A stretch of DNA of 64,000 nucleotides from Siphonodentalium dalli (GCA_032622095.1 CP136063.1:88267980-88331979), one strand, 5' to 3'. Counted from the stretch's first letter, positions 1 to 11,268 are shown. Notes: generated by a model from the sequence alone, not told the origin. Numbers and translations: made by a program.

Positions 1-171
1 TTCTGGGAGCAATAACAGGAGAAATCATTTTATGATGGGCAGACACAGACATTTAAAATGGTGATGAATTATAATATTTTAATCATATATTATGGCATAG
101 ATTGTTATTAAAACTGTATATCAAGGCACTGTAACAAAAATTGGTGACTCGAAAATTAAGTTGGCCTTTAA
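1..171 (-). repeat. Family D repeat end (TTAA-bordered), cut by the window edge
   Basis: This is the terminal part of a dispersed repeat found again at 20394-22208, 27383-27868 and 45989-47002. The shared end reads GGTGACTCGAAAATTAAG followed by a GGCC-TTTAA border. The internal text around a 'tatggcatagattgttatt' motif matches the other copies. The family usually begins and ends at TTAA, which is typical of piggyBac-like insertions. No coding capacity is seen. The rest of this copy lies left of the window. Confidence 0.7.
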
Positions 172-382
172 CCCTTTCAAAACTAAATACTCATTTTCGA
201 GTAGTTTCCTTCTGAAATGTTCAGATAATAAGTTTGTTTTTTAAACTTATTTTCCCTCCTTCTGGACTTTTATAACTGTCTGCTTATTTGCCCTGAAAAC
301 CCCTCTGGGTGAATAATTCACCATTCCAATGTACCCTTTTGCAACTGAGTGGGATAATCCATTTAGTGTAAAAAGGGATTAA
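168..382. repeat. Family E MITE, TTAA-CCCTTTC termini
   Basis: A short element bordered by TTAA. It starts CCCTTTC..ACTAAATACTCATT and ends ATTTAGTGTAAAAAGGGATTAA, so its ends are imperfect inverted repeats. The internal 'AAATGTTCAGATAATAAGTT' phrase recurs in the other copies near 3846-4249, 9497-9749, 11269-11547, 50336-50506, 58905-59016 and 60281-60373. The TTAA border and CCCTTT-type end suggest a non-autonomous piggyBac-like element. It abuts the end of family D at 168-171. Confidence 0.65.
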
Positions 383-440
383 TACCTGGCCATCTGACTT
401 CATGACCAACTGCAAGAAAATAAGTCATCATGTAAACCAT

Positions 441-936
441 GATCATGCCACGAATCTCTACTCTGACTAACGCCCGTAGAGATCATATTCCACGGGTACA
501 AAACATTGGAACTTTTTGAAGTTTTGACAGGGAACCTTATAAAGTCGAAAAAATAACGCGGGGAAAAAATTTCTTAGGTATTATCTGTTCCTTAATAATA
601 TACTTCACTGTATGTGATGGTCCCAACTCGAAGTTTCACGATTTAAGTGACTTTGTTAGCGATTTTGCTTTGCTGCGCTTACAATTATGGGATTTCTCCT
701 GGGTGTTTAATTCAATGTTTATTGCGATATAGACTCACAAATGTCACAGAAAAGCATGCAATTTCGAGTTGGGACCTTCACCTATAGTGAAGTACATTAT
801 TAAGGAACAGATAATAACTAAGAAATATATTCCGCGCGTTATTTTTTCGACTTTGTAAGGTTCCCTGTCAAAACTTCAAAAAGTTCCAATGTTTTCTACT
901 GGTGGAAAATGATCTCTACGGGTCATGACATGATCT
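441..936. repeat. Family F foldback element
   Basis: The two halves are inverted copies. The left arm (about 470-620) contains GAAGTTTTGACAGGGAACCT and GTTCCTTAATAATATACTTC. The right arm (about 765-915) contains their reverse complements. The outer ends carry the phrase CTCTACTCTGACTAACGCCC / GATCTCTACGGG. A second, more complete copy lies at 60856-61365 and a partial one at 61366-61551. An internal fragment is in the EnSpm-like element near 32490-32550. No ORF of note. Confidence 0.75.
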
Positions 937-1003
937 ACATGCAATCCAAGACTGGAGAATTGTTGTTATTTGATAAAAATAAGTTTGTAGATCTGTATCT
1001 GAC

Positions 1004-4000
1004 CTGGTCGCCTCTTGGCCGGCTGTTCTGGTTGCGGTTGCTTCCGTTGAACTTTGACCTCTTTTTTCTCGACTTCAATCGCCTCCTCTATTTTCTCCAT
1101 AGTTTCGTCACACTCCAACACAGAGGCAGCCTTTTCAGACTCGTTACTGGTGTCGAGGGTCTCGTTACAATCCAACTGCTCATTCACAACCTCCATCATA
1201 TTGAATTCATTCATTCGAAACTACAATAAAAGAGTTAAGAGAGTCAGATATGGAACAAGTGATTGTAGCTTTACAACCATGACTGGAGCTTCCTGAAATT
1301 TGGCGAAAACACTGTGCCAATGAATTCTCTTATATATGCGAGCCTCCCATTGGGAGCCTCGTATATATAAGAGAATGCATTGGCCTAACAATATTGACCT
1401 TGACCTTGTAAGCCAGAGCATTCTCTTATATATGCGAAGCTCCCTATGGGACACTTTAATATATAAGAGAATGCACTGGCACAGGATCTTTAATACTGCA
1501 CCAGAGCGGCTCCCATCATGAAAGGGTTAATCCATTGCAGGAAGATTAACATTCATTGGTGTGAAATGTTCAGACAATAAGTTCAACAAACAGGCTCAAG
1601 TCGGAGTTTAGTGTGCCCACTAAGAATGAGGTCCCCAGAGGGTGAATTTAGTGAAGCCATCATGAATAGAGGGCTAACATTACCAAATTCACCTTCTAGG
1701 GACCTCATTCTGCATGGCCTAATCTGCTATGGGAGGCCCCCACCCCCCCTTTTCGTACGCCGTATTCCATGCCCTGTTATGAGGTACGCCGTATTCCGGC
1801 CCCTCTGTTAGGAGGTATTCGGTATTCCAAAAATACCAGTATTCGTACGCCGACCTTCCAAAAAACATATTATCTGAACATTTCCCTCAGTAAATCAAAC
1901 TAATTCTGAAATTAAAATTCTTCTCGTCTGCTTCATTTTCACGAACACCCCTCCAGTTAAATAATAGACTATTCCAATGTATACTTTTATTACTTTTAGA
2001 TCATTTTATAATCAATAAATCAATAAATTATCTTATCTGATCTTAACTGGTACTCCGTATTCCATATAGCTGTTAACTGGTATTCCGTATTCCACCCTCT
2101 GTGTTAAGTGGTATTCCGTATTACAGGGGGGTGGGGATGGGGGCCTCCTATGGGAGACATAGACTCAGATTGAAGTTTCCAAATGGCGAATATTGTGATG
2201 TACACCCATTGGGAACCTCGACTATAGTTACTATAGAAATTTGATAATAAAGAAACTTTCCAGAGAAGATGAGGCCTAAGCAGAATGAAGTCCCCAGAGG
2301 GTGAATTTAGTGATGATAGCCCGCTATGCGGGATAATATCACTAAATTCACCCTCTTGGGACCTCATTCTGCAAATGGCAGGCACCTTATTCTCAGGCCT
2401 AAACAGACTAAAACTGCTTTGCTTCATATGCAGATTGTTGAACTTATAAACTAATGAAAGGGTTAATATATCTCTCATTATACAGACCTTCAAATCGCTT
2501 CCAGGGAGTGTACCTATTCCATTTTCCCAGACCATAGCATTGACAGGGTTAAACTCAGAACTGACTGCAGGAACCTCCTTCGGTTCTGATTTTATCGCAG
2601 TAACCTCTGAACTTTCTTTTGATTTCGTAACCTCCTTAGCTGCAGAACTGTCCGAATCTCCACTCCACTTTTGCAGCTTAGCTCCATTAATTGACATCTT
2701 TTCTCTACCATTCTCTTTACTTGCGGGTGGTGGCTTTTTATCAATGCTGCCGACGCTTTTCTCTTTATCATCTGGAGTATTATTATTATCTTCTGAAGTA
2801 ACGGCATGATTTATAACTTTCTTCAATTCTTGATCTTTAGTTACACCTCCAGGTACACTTTCAACTTTCGTTTGCGATTTGCTGTTTGAGTTGCATTCAT
2901 TACTGATAGTCGAAGCTGGTTTACTTGATACATTAGAATTATTGGACACATTTTTCAGAGGAGAAGGATTTGTTTTTAGATTTTGACCACCAGATTTATC
3001 TAGCTGTGCAGGCTTCGACTGAACGCTATCTACAGGTGCAGACAAGACCTTGCTATTAGCAGACACAGGTGCGGCAGTAGTAGCCAGATTCACATTAGTA
3101 GCGAGATTTACATTAGCAGCCAAATTCACATTAGTAGCGAGATTTACAACGTCAGTTACTACAGCTTGAACACTAATAGGCACTGCAAACTGTTGCTGCG
3201 TCCCTAAAGCCTGGGTGTTAATCATCGCCAGCTGAACCTGGTTTGGAACCTGCCGAATAATCTGCCGATGGCCCATCATCTGCTGATTGGCCGTCACTTG
3301 CTGCAGTCGATTTGCTACGGTCTGCTGCAGTGAATTTGGCACTACACGTTGCTGGTTAGCTTGCTGAAGTGCCGCAACTGTTTGTTGTGACAGTCTGTTG
3401 TATGGCAATTGAATCTGTTTTTTAAGAGGGTGTTTGCCGCCTTTTGGTTTGGGCTGTATCTGAACAGGCTGACAATGGGCTTGTTGTTGACAAAGATTCT
3501 GTAACGTCAGACCAGGTCTGTTCTGTAACGGAAATGGTCCTCGAGCAGCAGCTCCGAGATTAATGATTGGTCGGGCGGTTGCTAGGTTTATTGTACCAGG
3601 AGGCAGGTTTATTGGTTTTAGGTTATTCAGAGCTATAGGATGACCCGCTGTGCCAAGTGGTGCATGAAGTCTCAGAGTAGCAGGCTGAGGAAATCGAAGC
3701 TGACCCGGTGCCAGAGTTATCCCCCCTCCTGCAACATTTGTTGATGCTACCGTTAGAGGCTGCACGCTGTTGGGAATTATGTTACCTGAAAGTTAGATAA
3801 GAGGCTTAAAAATCTCAAATCTGAAGTGAACTGTTATATTCAGTAAACCCTTTCTTAAATGTTTAGATAATAAATAAATAACATAAATTGTGTCATGTAT
3901 AATAAAACACCTATTGACTGCCTTGGGGTGACTGGCAACAAACTTGTTGAACTTATTACATGTATCTGACACTACCCTGCCGACGTCAGCAGACGGCTAA

Positions 4001-4965
4001 TAGTTTGAAGAATATAGTCTGCGTGATAGTTCGCTTGCGGGCCAATGGTAAAAACTACTCTCATGACACAAGTGATCATGCTTCATCCGATCAAAAGACA
4101 GTATGACCCTCTGAACTCCATGTATATAATAATATAATCTGTTAACAAATGTTATAATATCTAGCCAGGAACCTATCCAAGATAATAACGAATATGAATT
4201 AGTCAAAGAGAACTATTCATCAATGAGTGTTTAGTATAGAAAGGGTTAATGCATACATTGTATATTTAATGTGTGCCAGTGAAAAATGAAACGTTTCAGG
4301 GAAAGGTATCAAAGTACATGTACATGTTATGTCACATGCAGCAGGGGCAAATCTTGGACATCCCTATATCACTATGCAGGGAATAAATTTTGATTAGAAT
4401 CAAAATCCTTATAATTCACATTATTATTCTCACAAAATATAATCATTTTCTATATATCTTCCATATTTGATTCTCTCAAAAATGGACACATTTTAAAGCC
4501 CTGTTATGCACCAAATTCCACTGAAATTTGCTCTAATGTTGTGCAGTTATCAAGTCATGCCTATTGATTTAATTGTATGTCAAAAACTTTGTAGCAAAAC
4601 TGTACATTTCGACAGTAAAAGGAGAAAACAAATGTTTCAAGGGGTATAAAAATATGCATCTGACATACCTGTACTTGATTGGGCGCTATTTGATAAAAAG
4701 TCACATGGAATCTATCAACTAACTTTTACACACAGACATCTGTTCATGATACGCACTCGTATGCTTTTCAAATTTTTTTGGCCAGATATTGACTGCCTGG
4801 TTTTATGAAGTTTACCTTTGAATCAACAAACTTACCATTTGAGATTGTGAGACTTATGCCACCAGCAAATGGCCCAGAGGAAGGCACTGGTACAGCGATC
4901 TGCTGTCGAACTGGCACTGAAGGCAGACCAACTTTGCTGCTTGAACTTGTGGGTGGTGCACTCAT
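1004..4965 (-). CDS. L3MBTL: L3MBTL-like (lethal(3)malignant brain tumor-like) chromatin protein, 5' part
   Basis: Three coding exons are seen on the minus strand: 4836-4965 (start ATG, MSAPPTSSSS), 2488-3785 and 1004-1220. Each has AG acceptors and GT donors, and the phases agree (phase 1, then 0, then 1). At least 548 residues are visible and the gene continues left of the window. Identification rests on the junction near residues 456-490, NAMVWENGIGTLPGSDLK then FRMNEF..MEVV. This matches the signature at the N-terminus of vertebrate L3MBTL3/4 proteins, which bind methyl-lysine on histones through MBT repeats and repress transcription. The MBT and zinc-finger parts are not in view. Residues 44-250 are rich in Q, A, N and hydrophobics; residues 270-450 are Ser/Lys-rich and look disordered. 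An AG acceptor precedes 5002, so more 5' exon or UTR exists. The open frame past 2488 runs into a repeat and is intronic. Confidence 0.85.
1312..1527. repeat. Degenerate family G (piggyBac-like MITE), two palindromes
   Basis: Two consecutive palindromes of the type CATTCTCTTATATATGCGA..CGTATATATAAGAGAATGCA lie at about 1321-1385 and 1416-1485, followed by a GAAAGGGTTAA end. This is a diverged relative of the two well-preserved family G copies at 10338-10737 and 51173-51571. It lies in an intron of the L3MBTL-like gene. Confidence 0.6.
1611..2405. repeat. Family H hairpin element (copy H1), split by another insertion
   Basis: Two approximately 90-bp hairpins (1624-1714 and 2281-2374) each read GAATGAGGTCCCCAGAGGGT..GAATTTAGTGA and then their own reverse complement. 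The second ends GCAAATGGCAGGCACCTTATTCTCAGGCC. Between them is the family's spacer (TTCCCAATGGGTGTACATCA motif in reverse), interrupted by the GC-rich insertion at 1735-2145. It lies in the intron after exon 2 of the L3MBTL-like gene. Confidence 0.75.
1735..2145. mobile_element. Insertion with GGCCCCCACCCCCC-type inverted ends inside H1
   Basis: The copy of family H is broken at 'tatgggag'. This phrase occurs on both sides of an approximately 400-bp insertion whose ends are GGCCCCCACCCCCC on the left and GGGGGGTGGGGATGGGGGCC on the right. The internal flanks repeat a 'TACGCCGTATTCC' / 'GGTATTCCGTATTCC' motif several times. The duplicated 4-8 bp (TATG to TATGGGAG) fits a target-site duplication. 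No coding sequence was seen. Confidence 0.6.
3846..4249. repeat. Family E element, longer copy
   Basis: The left side carries AAACCCTTTCTTAAATG and 'AGATAATAAA'. The right side ends CAATGAGTGTTTAGTATAGAAAGGGTTAA. It is longer than other E copies, so it may hold an insertion. It lies in the intron between the first two visible exons of the L3MBTL-like gene. Confidence 0.5.
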
Positions 4966-5002
4966 CTTCACATTAGAGGAGGATTTACATGTATATCTAT
5001 TT

Positions 5003-5540
5003 CTGAAAGAAAGTCAGGACCATCAGGAATGATTATGCATCCAGGAATTTTTTTGGACACCTATTTTATATATGACCTAAAACTATATGTATGTTTCTGG
5101 TAATGAAGATAGAATAATTAGGGGCGGACGAGGGGAAATTAATTTTATTTTTGAAACATCTACTGGTATACATGTATATAGGATAGAATTATTCTGAATA
5201 TATGCCTATGACATTAAACAAAATACAAATTATACATTATTGCAGGTACCGATACATGTATTGCATTGGATAATGAAGGCTATTTATTATGTAATCTATT
5301 TATTTCTTTCCATATGGCCCAAACACTATACTGAGATAAGCCCACACTGGGAGCATTTTGTACACATAGGTTCCTCGACAGATTTGATAAATTAAGCATT
5401 GTATGCATAAATTGTTTTCATAATTGGTCCGAAGTTACTCTATAGCCTATAAGTATGTGCTTTTCTGAATATGAACTTACACATTAAACATTAACCAGGT
5501 TTAATCCAAAAATTAACAAGAGCATCGCTAGGGCGTGGCA
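5003..5540. other. Non-repetitive AT-rich stretch upstream of the first visible L3MBTL-like exon
   Basis: A polypyrimidine tract and AG directly precede 5002, so this is probably intron. I see no second exon, promoter signature or repeat in it. Confidence 0.4.
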
Positions 5541-5547
5541 AAATACG

Positions 5548-6266
5548 CCCTTTAGCCATTTCGAATTGTACTATCGCAAAATAAGATAATACTTTGAGCT
5601 TACATTTGAAGAAAATCTGATATACCCCTAATAAGGCCTAATTACAATGCCAAAATGTGGTCAAATTCTAAGTCGAAAAAATGGCCATAACTCATGTAAA
5701 AATAATTAGACAGAACCTATATTCAAACTTGGTCTGTAGTTTTAGCTGGGAAATACACATACCAGCTTTGGTTCAGCTCAAATAATCAAAACTGGAGTTA
5801 TCGGTCGGAAACCAAAATGTTATGAAATTGGTCAAATTCTAAGTTGAAAAAGGGCCGTAACTCATGTAAAAATAATTGGACGGAACCCATATTCGAACTT
5901 GGCCTGTATCTTTAGCTGGGAAATACACATACCAACATTGGTTCAGATCAAATAATCCAAACTGGAGTTATCGGTCGGAAACCAAAAATGTTAAATGACG
6001 GTCAAATTCTAAGTCGAAAAAGGGCCGTAACTCATGTAAAAATATTTGGACGAAAGCTATATTCGAACTTGGCCTGTATCTTTAGCTGGGAAATACACAT
6101 ACCAACTTTGGTTCAGATCAAATAATCCAAACTGGAGTTATCGATCGGAAACCAAAAATGTTAACGGACGGACGGACAGACAGACAGACAGACGGCTCGA
6201 CGGACAGACAAACGGACGGACAGACTGATAACATAATACGACCTTTTTTCAAAAAGGGCGTATAAA
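5548..6266. repeat. Family I tandem array with GACG/GACA tail
   Basis: Three units of about 165 bp (starting near 5666, 5826 and 5995) repeat the sequence from GTCAAATTCTAAGTCGAAAA through 'ctgtatctttagctgggaaa' and 'ggagttatcggtcggaaacc'. The array ends in a microsatellite-like run of GACGGACAGACAGACAGACG (about 6165-6225). The outer ends are inverted: AATACGCCCTTT at 5553 and AAAAAGGGCGTAT at 6250. Related sequence appears at 19225-19530, 41340-41665 and 51600-51830. This architecture is common in bivalve and other lophotrochozoan genomes (general knowledge, not checked). Confidence 0.75.
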
Positions 6267-6364
6267 AATACCAAACTATTCCAAGCTCAAAAATAATAGG
6301 AAATGAAATTGTCAATGACACTGTAGCTCAACTCAAGGGAATAATTTCATGTGTTAAAGTCAAT

Positions 6365-7420
6365 GGAGTGATTAGGAATGTGGAAAGTTGAAAGGCCTAA
6401 TGTAGTTATGCAAAGAGTAAAATCTAAGATGGCCGCTGGCAGCCATGTTTTTTTGCTGAACGACCCCAAAAAGACTCGCTCCCATTTACATGTTATTGTT
6501 AACATCCATAACAAATTTCATGAAGATCTGACCAAAGCTACGACCTGTAGCCCGTGCCAAAGGATTTAGTCATGCAAAGAGTAAAATCCAAGATGGCTGC
6601 TGGTGGCCATGTTTTTTTGCCAAACAACTCCAAAATGACTCGTTTCCATCTACATGTCAATATTAACATCCATGACAAATTTCATGATGATCAGACGACC
6701 AGTATGACCTGTAGCCCGCGCCAATGGATTGAATTTTGAAATCCAAAATGGCCGCTGGTGGTCATATTTTGTTGCCGATTGACCCCAAAATGACTCGTTT
6801 CCCATCTACATGACAATGTCAACATTCATGACAAATTTCATAAAGATCGGACCAAAGGTACGACCTGTAGCCCCGCGCCAAAGGATTTAGTCATACAAAG
6901 AGTAAAATCCAAGATGGCTGCTGAATGACCCCAAAATGACTCCTTCCCATCTACATGTCATTGTTAACATCCATGACAAATTTCATGAAGATCTGACCAA
7001 AGCTATGACCTGTAGCCCGCGCCAAAGGATTTAGTCATGCAAAGAGTAAAATCCAAGATGGCTGCTGGTGGCCATGTTTTTTGGCCGATTGACCCCAAAA
7101 TAACTCGTTCCCATCTATATGTCAATATTAACATCTATGACAAATTTCATGATGATCAGACGAGCAGTATGACCTGTAGCCCGCACCAATTGATTGAATT
7201 TTGAAATCCAATATTGGCTGCTGGCGGCCATGTTTTTTGCCGAATGACCCCAAAATGACTCATTCCCATCTACATGTCAATAACAACATTCATGACAAAT
7301 TTCATAAAGATCAGACCAAAGGTATGACCCGTAGCCCGCGGGAAAGGAAATTGTTGACGGACACACGCACACAATGACGACGGACGCCAACCCATGGCAA
7401 TAGCTCAAATAAATGGTCTA
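6365..7420 (+). repeat. Family J tandem array (about 165-170 bp units)
   Basis: Five to six imperfect units repeat GTAAAATCCAAGATGGCTGC, then GACCCCAAAATGACTCGTTC, CATGACAAATTTCATGAAGA and GACCTGTAGCCCGCGCCAAA. The array terminates with 'attgttgacggacacacgca' and CCATGGCAATAGCTCAAATA. The same family in reverse orientation fills 17775-19220, and a fragment lies at about 57780-57880 inside another element. Short ORFs across it are by-products. Confidence 0.75.
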
Positions 7421-7661
7421 TTGTGTATATCATGGTGTACAAAGATGCTAGTGAAAGAAATTGGATAATATTGAAACAATTTGGCAACAGATGATGAATC
7501 TATGTGACAAGAAATTGGAGCTTGGTGATTAGCACATTTAAAAAATAAAAGTCCATAAAATTAGTAAGGGGCGGAGTTCTAAATTAGGGGTGCCTGGGCA
7601 GGTGGCATACCGCAAACATCACTATTTGTTTTTGGCCTATTGAAGGCCACTGACATGATAA

Positions 7662-8136
7662 CCATGTAGAAATCCTGATTATAGTGTGTCTGTCATTTTC
7701 AGAATGAGGTCCCCAGAGGGTGATTTTAGTGAAGCTATCCTGCATAGCAGGCTAGCATCACTAAATTCACCCTCTGGGGACCTCATTCTACTTTAGTCCT
7801 CATCTTCTCTGGAAAGTTTCTTTATTATGAAATTTCCATAGAAACTTATATTCTATTTCTTTTTTAGTTTAGTTTCTCTATATCCCCAAATTGGCAGATG
7901 ACACATTACATAATTGAGGTTCCCAATGGGTGTACATCACAATATTCACCATTTGGGAACTTCAATCTGAGTCTACTAGTATGTCTCCCATAGCAGATGA
8001 GGCCATGCAGAATGAGGTCCACAGAGGGTGAATTTGGTGACACTAGCCCACTATGTGGGATAGTGTCACTAAATTCACCCTCTGGGGACCTCATTCTGCA
8101 AATGACAGACATACTAAACTCAGGCTTGCCATGTAG
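7662..8136. mobile_element. Family H element H2 with 8-bp target duplication
   Basis: The body (7670-8128) carries a hairpin at about 7702-7790, a second inverted pair in the spacer (GGTTCCCAATGGGTGTACAT / CACCATTTGGGAAC, 7918-7965) and a hairpin at about 8014-8100. It is flanked on both sides by CCATGTAG (7662-7669 and 8129-8136), a clean 8-bp target-site duplication. The ends (AAATCCTGATTATAGTG / ACTAAACTCAGGCTTG) are inverted repeats. Eight-bp duplications are known for hAT, P and Merlin transposons. No transposase is encoded. Confidence 0.8.
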
Positions 8137-8586
8137 GAACTGGTGATCTGAATCGGACAGTAACTCTCACCATTTTATGATATTAAAAGCTGCGGAGCAT
8201 CTTGTAGTTATAAGGCAAAAACAAAAAAACTTAGGTAGGCTTAAATTTAATTTTTTATATTAGTAGAATCAAATAAAGTATATCACATTTAACTGCGACA
8301 TGTTTATGAATTCTGAGAGTGAAGGGTTGTTCCCGGGTTCCCCACTGGCAGATCAAATTAGAAATGATGTCACAGCTAAATTAATCGATTATATAGAACG
8401 GCCAGGTAATTTCTTTACAAGCCTGATATGAGTCGGGAGAGGGGAAGCACAACATCTTTTAAAGATGGCCCTGAATATATATATTACATTGTATTAGGAG
8501 TTCATTCCAGTTGATATTAACAACAATCCTTGCGGCCATACATCAAGAATAAACACCCACACCCCCCCCCCCCCCCCCCCCCCCCA
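8137..8586. other. Unique sequence ending in a poly-C tract
   Basis: No gene or repeat is recognised. A homopolymer of about 24 C ends at 8585 and is prone to length errors in assembly. Confidence 0.4.
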
Positions 8587-8649
8587 TTACAGGTATTCCT
8601 TTACATTTATAGCATGCACTGCTTTGATAGCACACCAAACTTACAAAGG

Positions 8650-9430
8650 TTGTACTTTGATCTTCAAGGGTTACGATGGAGCAAATGGAAAAAGAAGAAA
8701 AAGAAAAGCACATTACAAGCCGATGGTGGATTATGCCTTGCTTGTAAACATGAACGTGGAGACGAATTTCATTTTATAATGAACTGCACTAAACTGCATG
8801 AGGTAAGAACCCGATACATACAGTAATGCTCTAATTAATCGACCTCTTAACCACAGCAGAATTATGGGTAACTTTTCAGGATTTAGTCGGAAATATGGCT
8901 TGTTGCTATTCCATCGGAAAGCTCTCGCCATTCATTGGAAAGCTCTCGGCGTGAGCTTTCCGATGAATAGCAACAAGCCATATTTCCGACTAAATCCTGA
9001 AAAGTTACCCATAATTCTGATGTGGTTAAGAGGTCGATTAATTAGAGCATTACTGTACGTTACCTGAAATTATATGGAAAACTGGCTCCCATGAAATGTT
9101 TTATGACCTTCTCAATGATGCTAACGAGAATACAATGAAGAAACTGTCAATTTACATCACGAAGGGGCTTAAGATCAATAAAATTAAATAACACCGTTTT
9201 ATTACAACTTATACATGTACCTGAAGTTTATTGACATTTCCTTGCAGGTTTATATTGACACTTTTATACCGGTACTTGCGTTCAGGTTGTGATTTCGGAC
9301 TACACTATACATTCAATTTATATCTCGTTGCATTACTCTATATAACAATGTGCACACAGCCTTGTATATATGTTATCTATCTCATGAGACTCATGTTACA
9401 CATGTATGTGTCTGAGTGAGAATAAACCAT
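8650..9430 (+). pseudogene. Non-LTR retrotransposon relic (C-terminal end of the RT ORF), split by a MITE
   Basis: Open frame 8650-8819 encodes LCLACKHERGDEFHFIMNCT, a CxxC..HF..C pattern typical of the C-terminal zinc-knuckle-like end of reverse transcriptases in non-LTR elements. The frame stops inside the foldback MITE at 8819-9057 and resumes after it (9061-9190: WKTGSHEMFYDLL..YITKGLKI, stop TAA at 9188-9190). The following approximately 240 bp contains AATAAA and ends in CAACAACAACAA (about 9440), consistent with a 3' UTR and tail. Upstream RT and endonuclease domains are absent. Confidence 0.65.
8819..9057. mobile_element. Family K foldback MITE copy 1 (TA-flanked)
   Basis: This is a nearly perfect hairpin. 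The left arm CAGTAATGCTCTAATTAATC..GGAAATATGGCTTGTTGC is mirrored by the right arm, which ends GCATTACTG. TA on both sides fits Tc1/mariner target duplication. The loop holds a small extra duplication of 'ttcattggaaagctctcg'. It interrupts the retrotransposon relic. Confidence 0.85.
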
Positions 9431-9496
9431 TGCAACCACAACAACAACAACAATATACTGTGCTCGGTCGATCTGCTTTCGGAAGACAGCATTCTG

Positions 9497-9749
9497 TTTA
9501 TCCCTTTCTATACTAAATGCATTGGAACACTCTATTATTCATTTTGAAGGTTTTTCAGAAAATATAAGCAAACAACAAATAATATAAGTGCAGAATGAGT
9601 CCAATTTATTGGAGGTAAATGTTCTGATAATAAGTTCAACATGTTCGTTTGTTGACTGAACATTGTTATCTGAACATTTCCTAAGGGATAACTACATACA
9701 AATGTACTATGTACTCGTAAATTACGTATTTTAGTATAGAAAGGGTTAA
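9497..9749. repeat. Family E MITE
   Basis: The ends are CCCTTTCTATACTAAATGCA and ATTTTAGTATAGAAAGGGTTAA, an inverted repeat of about 18 bp bordered by TTAA on the right and TTTA on the left. The middle carries ATGTTCAGATAATAA in one arm and TTATCTGAACATTTCC in the other, so the whole element can fold. Confidence 0.7.
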
Positions 9750-10337
9750 CCCGGGATAACCCCTGCCCTTTCTTGCAAGTACGGTTTTGGGGACAAAATA
9801 TGAATGACTACATGTACGTCTCAACACACATATTCATTGGTGAGGGGAATGGGTCCGGTCTACAGATCCTATTTTTAAAGCCCTACTAGCTGAAACCCTG
9901 TGATCAGTTGTAAGCAGATGTGTATCTTCCCAACACTGCCTTTTCTGACAGTTGGTGGAATAAAGCAATATCGAAAAGGATCACTTTTATTTTTCAAGCT
10001 GAGGAAAACTCAAAACCTGATTTTTCTAAAAAAAAATTGAAAAATTTCTTTACCCGGCATGTAAAGTCTGTATATAGGAATTTCACTTATTTATCATTCT
10101 ATTTTGATCCCCACAACAGGGCCCCGGTATGTGACACAAAGAAGCATACTCTCGTGATCCAAATGAGCCAAGCCATGTTTATTAATTTCTGGAAACTTTG
10201 TCACCCTGTACAGTACTTACCAGTATTTGGGTCTGTATGTTAATTTAAAAATTGGGATCATCAGGCTGGCTATCATTTCATTTCAGATTGGTTTTTTTAT
10301 TCAAGTTACTGTGTATATACTGCTTTGTAGAAGTCAG
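9750..10337. other. Unassigned stretch with a 107-codon open frame
   Basis: The frame 9920-10243 (plus) has no recognisable domain, is Phe/Lys-rich and lacks splice or promoter context. I see no other feature and treat it as chance or a very old relic. Confidence 0.3.
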
Positions 10338-10737
10338 TTAACCCTTTACCCAACAAACCGGCCAAAACCGGCCAAATAAAGCTTCAACAGCCTAAAATAT
10401 CTTCGGTCTGTCTCAATAGAACCATACAAATATGGATATCATTGGAACCGGCTCCTTGACCACATTGTGATAGTTACAGTTATGCCCTGTGCCAATGCAT
10501 TCTCTTATATATGCGAGTCGACCATAGGTCGCCTCGCATATATAAGAGAATGCATTGGCCTAAAAAAAATATTTTTTTAACACTTTTTACCATTTTTTCT
10601 TACATTCTTTAACAATTTTATAATTTTTAATGTGTTAAGCCAATGCATTCTCTTATATATGCGAGGCGACCTATGGTCGACTCGCATATATAAGAGAATG
10701 CATTGGCACAGGGCCCTTCTGTTGGGTAAAGGGTTAA
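10338..10737. mobile_element. Family G piggyBac-like MITE copy 1
   Basis: TTAA at both ends flanks the inverted ends CCCTTTACCCAACA / TGTTGGGTAAAGGG. Inside are two palindromes (10489-10559 and 10640-10708) built from GCCAATGCATTCTCTTATAT..GCGAGTCGACC and its complement. These two palindromes are themselves inverted relative to each other around an AT-rich centre. The 400-bp copy is almost identical to 51173-51571, which indicates recent activity. TTAA targets and CCC-type ends are hallmarks of piggyBac elements. Confidence 0.85.
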
Positions 10738-11268
10738 GAGCATAACTGCTTGTTTTGTAAAATTTAAAATTTCCTGACTTTATAAAGGTTTTGAGCTTTG
10801 AACTTGAATTTGAACTATACTGCAGGTCAATCAGAATTACTGGAGCCATCACTCAGGTCAAGAAAAGAAAGTGCAAACATGTTGCTGGAAGTCTGTTTGG
10901 TAACTCCTAATGCATGATAAAACATTGTAGAATTTGTGAAATATATACCGGAATGATTGATGGTATGGCATTTCAGAACTGACCTGCTTCCATGTTGGAA
11001 GTTGCCACCCTGTTCTGTTATTACACCCTGTACTTTTATTGGGTTCAGCAGAGTCATACACTATTATATGCGGGTACTTCCAATTCAATTCCTAAGGTGA
11101 TTTATTGAATTAAGCTGCATAAAATGACAAAATAATGACTGTTGTTAACTACCATTGCTCTCCGGTCGCGTATTTTTGTATTTTAAGTGAGAAACAAAAT
11201 GAGTGAGGAAAATTTGAAGAAAAAAAACAGGGTTACCCTGAACACAGATATTATTTTATTTAGCTTTA
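10738..11268. other. Unique sequence, no feature recognised
   Basis: Short overlapping minus-strand frames at 10827-11088 show no domain and no splice context. Confidence 0.35.

Noticed and set aside
2104-2487. C-terminal 128 codons of the long minus-strand frame ending at 2104
   Set aside because: A splice donor at 2487 joins in phase to the conserved FRMNEF exon at 1220. The remaining frame reads into family H and the GC-rich insertion.
9920-10243. 107-codon plus frame
   Set aside because: Composition is Phe/Lys-rich as expected from AT-rich noncoding DNA; no motif found.
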